Shown here piece by piece: positions 61,038 to 64,000 of a stretch of DNA of 64,000 nucleotides (its first letter is position 1; every line of letters begins with the position of its first letter). The DNA lies in NCBI GenBank assembly GCA_023229175.1, contig JALNZV010000001.1, positions 1-64,000 of the forward strand, read 5' to 3'. Position numbers and translations under genes: made by a program. Source of the DNA: Tissierellaceae bacterium (lineage in GTDB: Bacteria > Bacillota > Clostridia > Tissierellales > Tissierellaceae). The notes beneath the pieces are model-generated. The model was given only the letters and a program-made list of their open reading frames with translations. It did not search any database and had not been told where the DNA came from.

Positions 61038-61445
61038 TTATTCCTCCGTTTCCGATCTAACTATATTACCCAGTACTCCATTTATAAATTTAAATGCGTC
61101 CTCAGTACTGAACTTTTTCACAATTTCAATAGCTTCGTTAATAGAAACTTCAATAGGTATATCTTTCCTATAAAGAAATTCATACATGGCTATTCTCAGA
61201 ACAGCCAAATCTACCTTTGCTAATCTATTGATATTCCACCCTTCTAAGTGTTTTTCTATCTGATTATCTATTGAACTTAAATTCTCAGCTATTTTAGTTA
61301 TTGCATCTATAATATATTCCTTTTCAGGCTTACTAAAAGAATAAATGTCCAAATAAACTGATAATGCATCTTCTGAAAAATCCTCCGTTATCTCCATTTG
61401 ATATAGCAATTTCATTGTTCCTTCTCTAGCTTGTTTTCTGCCCAT
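61038..61445 (-). CDS. nusB: Transcription antitermination factor NusB
   Basis: A 135-residue all-helical protein that binds boxA RNA with NusE to prevent early termination in rRNA operons. GRKQAREGTMKLLYQMEI is the usual start, and VSINEAIEIVKKFSTEDAFK with FINGVLGNI closes the protein. ATG 61445 follows AAGGAGG. A terminator lies between it and the upstream Asp23-family gene. folD, usual between nusB and xseA in Bacillus, is missing. Confidence 0.95.
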   Translation of the reverse strand: MGRKQAREGTMKLLYQMEITEDFSEDALSVYLDIYSFSKPEKEYIIDAITKIAENLSSIDNQIEKHLEGWNINRLAKVDLAVLRIAMYEFLYRKDIPIEVSINEAIEIVKKFSTEDAFKFINGVLGNIVRSETEE

Positions 61446-61483
61446 TTCACCCTCCTTAGAAATTAAATAGATGCAGGATAAGT

Positions 61484-61516
61484 ATTTAAAATTACCCTCT
61501 GTTTCACAGAGGGTAA
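61484..61516 (-). terminator. Terminator after the Asp23-family gene
   Basis: TTACCCTCTG-TGAAA-CAGAGGGTAA is a perfect 10-bp stem followed by TTTTAAAT on the minus strand. It implies partial uncoupling of nusB from the genes upstream. Confidence 0.88.
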
Positions 61517-61521
61517 ACATA

Positions 61522-61917
61522 CTATTTGACTCTTGGTTCTACTTCTACTTTATTTTCTTTTGAAATATTTACACCTTGAATATTTACATTTACTTCAACA
61601 ACTTCCAATCCCGTCATAGTTTCAACGGATTTTTTGACATTCTCCTGAACTTTTTGACCTAATTCTGAAATATTTGAACCGTATTCAACAATAACAAATA
61701 TATCTATTGCAGCCTCTTTATCTCCAACTTCGACTTTAACACCTTTTGAAAGGTTTTTCATGCCTAGCATCTCTACAATGCCACCTGTAATTCCTCCACT
61801 CATCCCTGCAACGCCTTCAATTTCTGTAGCGGCGACCCCTGCAATGATTGCAACTACATCATTGGAAATTCTTACACTGCCATAATCATTATCTCCACTA
61901 TTAAAAGTATCATTCAA
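61522..61917 (-). CDS. Asp23/Gls24 family envelope stress protein (YqhY-like)
   Basis: A 131-residue protein with VRISNDVVAIIAGVAATEIEGVAGM and a GVKVEVGDKEAAIDIFVIVEYG block, the Asp23 (DUF322) pattern. YqhY in Bacillus affects regulation of acetyl-CoA carboxylase and lies next to accBC and nusB; here accBC are absent but nusB is adjacent. TTG 61917 follows GGAGGTG. Confidence 0.9.
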   Translation of the reverse strand: MNDTFNSGDNDYGSVRISNDVVAIIAGVAATEIEGVAGMSGGITGGIVEMLGMKNLSKGVKVEVGDKEAAIDIFVIVEYGSNISELGQKVQENVKKSVETMTGLEVVEVNVNIQGVNISKENKVEVEPRVK

Positions 61918-61988
61918 TATTTACACCTCCAAGCTTCTACATTACTTAAAGATATTATACCAAAGCAAATAATTATTTACAAACATTT

Positions 61989-62615
61989 CTATTGTTTTTT
62001 CATTATTTTAATATTATTTGCCTCCAAATCTGTTTCAGATTTTACAATTTCCAATATCTTTACCATATCTTGCTCTCCTAATTCCGCACATGAAACCACA
62101 ACTTTAATATCCTTGTCAGTTAAAAATACAATAGCATCTTCATATCCCTTGCTTTTAATTAAACCTTCGATTTGCAGCTCTGTTTCTGAGTTTTTTCCCA
62201 AGTCTAGTATCTCTCTTTGTGCATCGGACCTCACATCTTCAGATGTATTTTCATTGTTAATTATTTGATCTAATCTATCTACCAGAGTTGCCCTAAGTTT
62301 ATCCCTAGAAAGCCTATATTCTACAAAATAGTTTTTGTTTTCTTTGCTGGCATCTGTATACATGGTTTCTAGGATGTATCCTTCATCTTCTTTTGTAACC
62401 TCCACAATATCCACATGTTCATAAGGATTGGACACTAATTTGTCCTCATTCATTTCCATTTCACCATATCTGGCCATTTCTTCTAATTCATAATTTTTAT
62501 AATCCTTAGATGCCTTAATCTGTGCCTGCTCAGTAAAATAATGATTAATATACCCAGTGAATACTAATAGTAAAACTAATATACCTATAATAACAGGCCT
62601 TTTCACTTTAAACAA
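61989..62615 (-). CDS. spoIIIAH: Stage III sporulation protein AH
   Basis: A 208-residue protein with one N-terminal membrane helix (IIGILVLLLVFTGYINHYF) and a periplasmic ring-building domain (residues ~95-205). It docks with forespore SpoIIQ to make the channel that feeds the engulfed forespore. The sequence RDKLRATLVDRLDQIINN and the C-terminal half match the YscJ/FliF-like fold of the family. TTG start after GGGGGG. It is the last gene of the spoIIIA operon. Confidence 0.88.
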   Translation of the reverse strand: MFKVKRPVIIGILVLLLVFTGYINHYFTEQAQIKASKDYKNYELEEMARYGEMEMNEDKLVSNPYEHVDIVEVTKEDEGYILETMYTDASKENKNYFVEYRLSRDKLRATLVDRLDQIINNENTSEDVRSDAQREILDLGKNSETELQIEGLIKSKGYEDAIVFLTDKDIKVVVSCAELGEQDMVKILEIVKSETDLEANNIKIMKKQ

Positions 62616-62627
62616 GATTATCCCCCC

Positions 62628-63212
62628 TTATTTACCTGAATATACTTGAACCTTATTTCCTTTGATGCCCAAAACTGTTTTTACCGCCTCATAAATTATC
62701 TCTTTTATAACTGGTTCATCAGCCCCCTGTGCAATGACTATTACACCATTTATACTTGGCTTTATCTCTTTTACTACTAATAAAGAGCCGTCACTTCCCT
62801 TTGTCAAGACTTGTGTTGTTAAATCTTCCCTATTGGATTCCCTAGTACCTCCCTCTGAATCATTTTCAATTACACTTTCAGAAATCTGAGTAGTATTTGC
62901 AGCAGTTACTTTTTCAATGCTATTTTCCAAAGTTATCATAACATTTACTTCTCCTACTCCCTCGATTTTTTCCAATGTATTAGCAAGCTTTTTTTCCAAA
63001 TATTCACTATAGTCTTCTTCTAAATCCCTTAATATTTCATTTGAAAAGCTATTAATTGAGTTGTCCATAACATTTTCCTTTGGACCCACAATTTTTTTGC
63101 TTACAATTAAAAATATGATGGACACAACTAGTATTATGAGTAAATTATTGATAAATTTTTTATTGTTCACATTTTCCAAATGGTTTTTAATCCTGTTAAT
63201 CAAATCACTCAT
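62628..63212 (-). CDS. spoIIIAG: Stage III sporulation protein AG
   Basis: A 194-residue protein with a transmembrane helix (INNLLIILVVSIIFLIVS) and a ring-forming domain with EKIEGVGEVNVMITLENS and VKEIKPSINGVIVIAQGA, typical of SpoIIIAG. It forms a large oligomeric ring in the mother-cell membrane. ATG 63212 follows GGGTGG and overlaps the AF stop by eight bases. Confidence 0.93.
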   Translation of the reverse strand: MSDLINRIKNHLENVNNKKFINNLLIILVVSIIFLIVSKKIVGPKENVMDNSINSFSNEILRDLEEDYSEYLEKKLANTLEKIEGVGEVNVMITLENSIEKVTAANTTQISESVIENDSEGGTRESNREDLTTQVLTKGSDGSLLVVKEIKPSINGVIVIAQGADEPVIKEIIYEAVKTVLGIKGNKVQVYSGK

Positions 63213-63825
63213 TTCTTCCACCCTTTCCATTATCAAGGAATATTACTTCTATCTTTGCCTTATCTATATTGTATTCACGATGCACCAAATCCCCTATTTC
63301 TTCATAACTTTCCTGAGTAGGCTGTTCTATATGATTGTCTTTTTTAATATCTATAGGTTTAACTTTTTCTATATAGATTCCACTAACTTCTTCCTCTTCG
63401 TATTTACTTATGTAAATTGTTAAACTTTCAATCTTTCTGTATTCGTCTCCTTTGAAGAACTTCAAATCTAAATCCTTTACTGAAAATTCCGTTTCCCTCT
63501 CGACTAAATCTTTCAAATCCGCTTTTACCCTACTTAAATACAATTGTTCAATTTGTTTATCTTGGAGCATGTCGAAATTTTCATCCTGATTATAATATAT
63601 TTCTGCTGGTTTATTGTAATTAAATGCCACCTCACCTAAATCAATGTCCATTTTTAACAGCCTGGCAAAAGGGTTAATAATGGTGAAGATAATTAAAAGT
63701 CCAATTACTAAATTTATGTATTTCCTCGTATTTCCCTTAGGCATAATTAATTCTGCTATTGAAATCAACACAAATAAGATTACTATATCCTTAAGCCAAG
63801 CACTTATAAAAGATATTATAGGCAT
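63205..63825 (-). CDS. spoIIIAF: Stage III sporulation protein AF
   Basis: A 206-residue protein with two N-terminal membrane helices (WLKDIVILFVLISIAELIMP and YINLVIGLLIIFTIINPF), followed by a soluble domain with mixed charge. It is part of the eight-gene spoIIIA channel operon. The MPKGNTRKYINLV segment between the helices is the family hallmark. It starts eight bases after the AE stop. Confidence 0.9.
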   Translation of the reverse strand: MPIISFISAWLKDIVILFVLISIAELIMPKGNTRKYINLVIGLLIIFTIINPFARLLKMDIDLGEVAFNYNKPAEIYYNQDENFDMLQDKQIEQLYLSRVKADLKDLVERETEFSVKDLDLKFFKGDEYRKIESLTIYISKYEEEEVSGIYIEKVKPIDIKKDNHIEQPTQESYEEIGDLVHREYNIDKAKIEVIFLDNGKGGRNE

Positions 63826-63833
63826 AAACCCAC

Positions 63834-64000
63834 CTACCTTAGCATTAGCAAATTATTTCCTGCTTCTACTACAATAGTAATTGTGATAAAAAACATTGTT
63901 GCAGCAGAAATAAGGCTTATTAAAAGAAGCAACAATGATTTACTTACTTGATTAAACAGCTCAACTAAATTACTTGAACCAATAGGCTGTATGGCTACAG
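63834..64000 (-). CDS. spoIIIAE: Stage III sporulation protein AE, C-terminal fragment (cut by window edge)
   Basis: The minus strand from 63998 to a TAG at 63836-63834 encodes 54 residues: VAIQPIGSSNLVELFNQVS followed by a hydrophobic helix ending EAGNNLLMLR. This fits the C-terminal membrane segment of SpoIIIAE, a multi-pass protein of the sporulation channel, and the operon order agrees. The rest lies beyond the window. Confidence 0.82.
   Translation of the reverse strand, partial: VAIQPIGSSNLVELFNQVSKSLLLLLISLISAATMFFITITIVVEAGNNLLMLR

Noticed and set aside
1..64000. CRISPR arrays, insertion sequences, prophage or tRNA genes
   Set aside because: No spaced direct repeats, transposase motifs, phage structural genes or cloverleaf-like sequences were noticed. 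The two tyrosine recombinases sit in conserved chromosomal contexts and have no flanking attachment repeats, so they are not read as integrases of a mobile element.

Overview
This window is chromosomal DNA of a spore-forming, low-GC, anaerobic member of the Clostridia. It carries spoVS, spoIIM, spo0A, spoIVB and part of the spoIIIA operon, plus ferredoxin-linked 2-oxoacid oxidoreductase genes. UUG and GUG starts behind strong Shine-Dalgarno sites are common. An affiliation near the Tissierellales or Alkaliphilus-like Clostridia is my inference from gene order. No insertion sequences, prophage, CRISPR array, rRNA or tRNA genes were seen. Almost all of the window is core genome.

Plus-strand half (1-19.1 kb): the 3' end of dut, a YlmC/YmxH PRC-barrel protein, a TepA-like ClpP-fold protease, uppP, ftsK/spoIIIE, rimO, pgsA, cinA and recA. 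After recA come four tightly packed genes that look like a split Mre11-Rad50 (SbcD/SbcC) machine: a nuclease, an N-terminal ATPase half ending at a zinc hook, a small coiled coil, and a C-terminal ATPase half. Next are rny, spoVS, a PHP phosphoesterase, a PadR regulator and an aminotransferase. A 430-base spacer follows, then a Xer-type recombinase and lexA. A YneA-like division inhibitor lies divergently from lexA. Three LexA boxes sit between them and a fourth lies in front of recA, so the SOS circuit can be read directly.

Minus-strand half (19.1-64 kb), in transcription order from the right edge: spoIIIAE(partial)-AF-AG-AH, asp23 family, nusB, xseA, xseB, ispA, a ~600-nt structured noncoding RNA, oapA, tlyA, recN, spoIVB, spo0A, nudix, spoIIM, xerD, pnp, pdp, a D,D-carboxypeptidase, an M50 protease, scpA, scpB, a second D,D-carboxypeptidase, rluB, GNAT, a methyltransferase, and a carboxyltransferase. 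Then come a four-subunit 2-oxoacid:ferredoxin oxidoreductase with an RpiR-type regulator, a histidine phosphatase, a BaiN-like flavoprotein, cmk, plsC, an ispH-S1 fusion, cheR, three tandem M42 aminopeptidases, and the miaB-mutS-mutL-miaA-hfq-ynbB cluster.

The most notable object is the noncoding RNA at about 58061-58666 (minus strand) next to a 198-residue membrane protein. Its size, its high structure, its place between ispA and tlyA, and the adjacent OapA-like protein together identify OLE RNA (ornate, large, extremophilic) and its membrane partner. It has its own extended -10 promoter and an intrinsic terminator, so it looks like a discrete transcript. The second notable object is the split Mre11-Rad50 operon.
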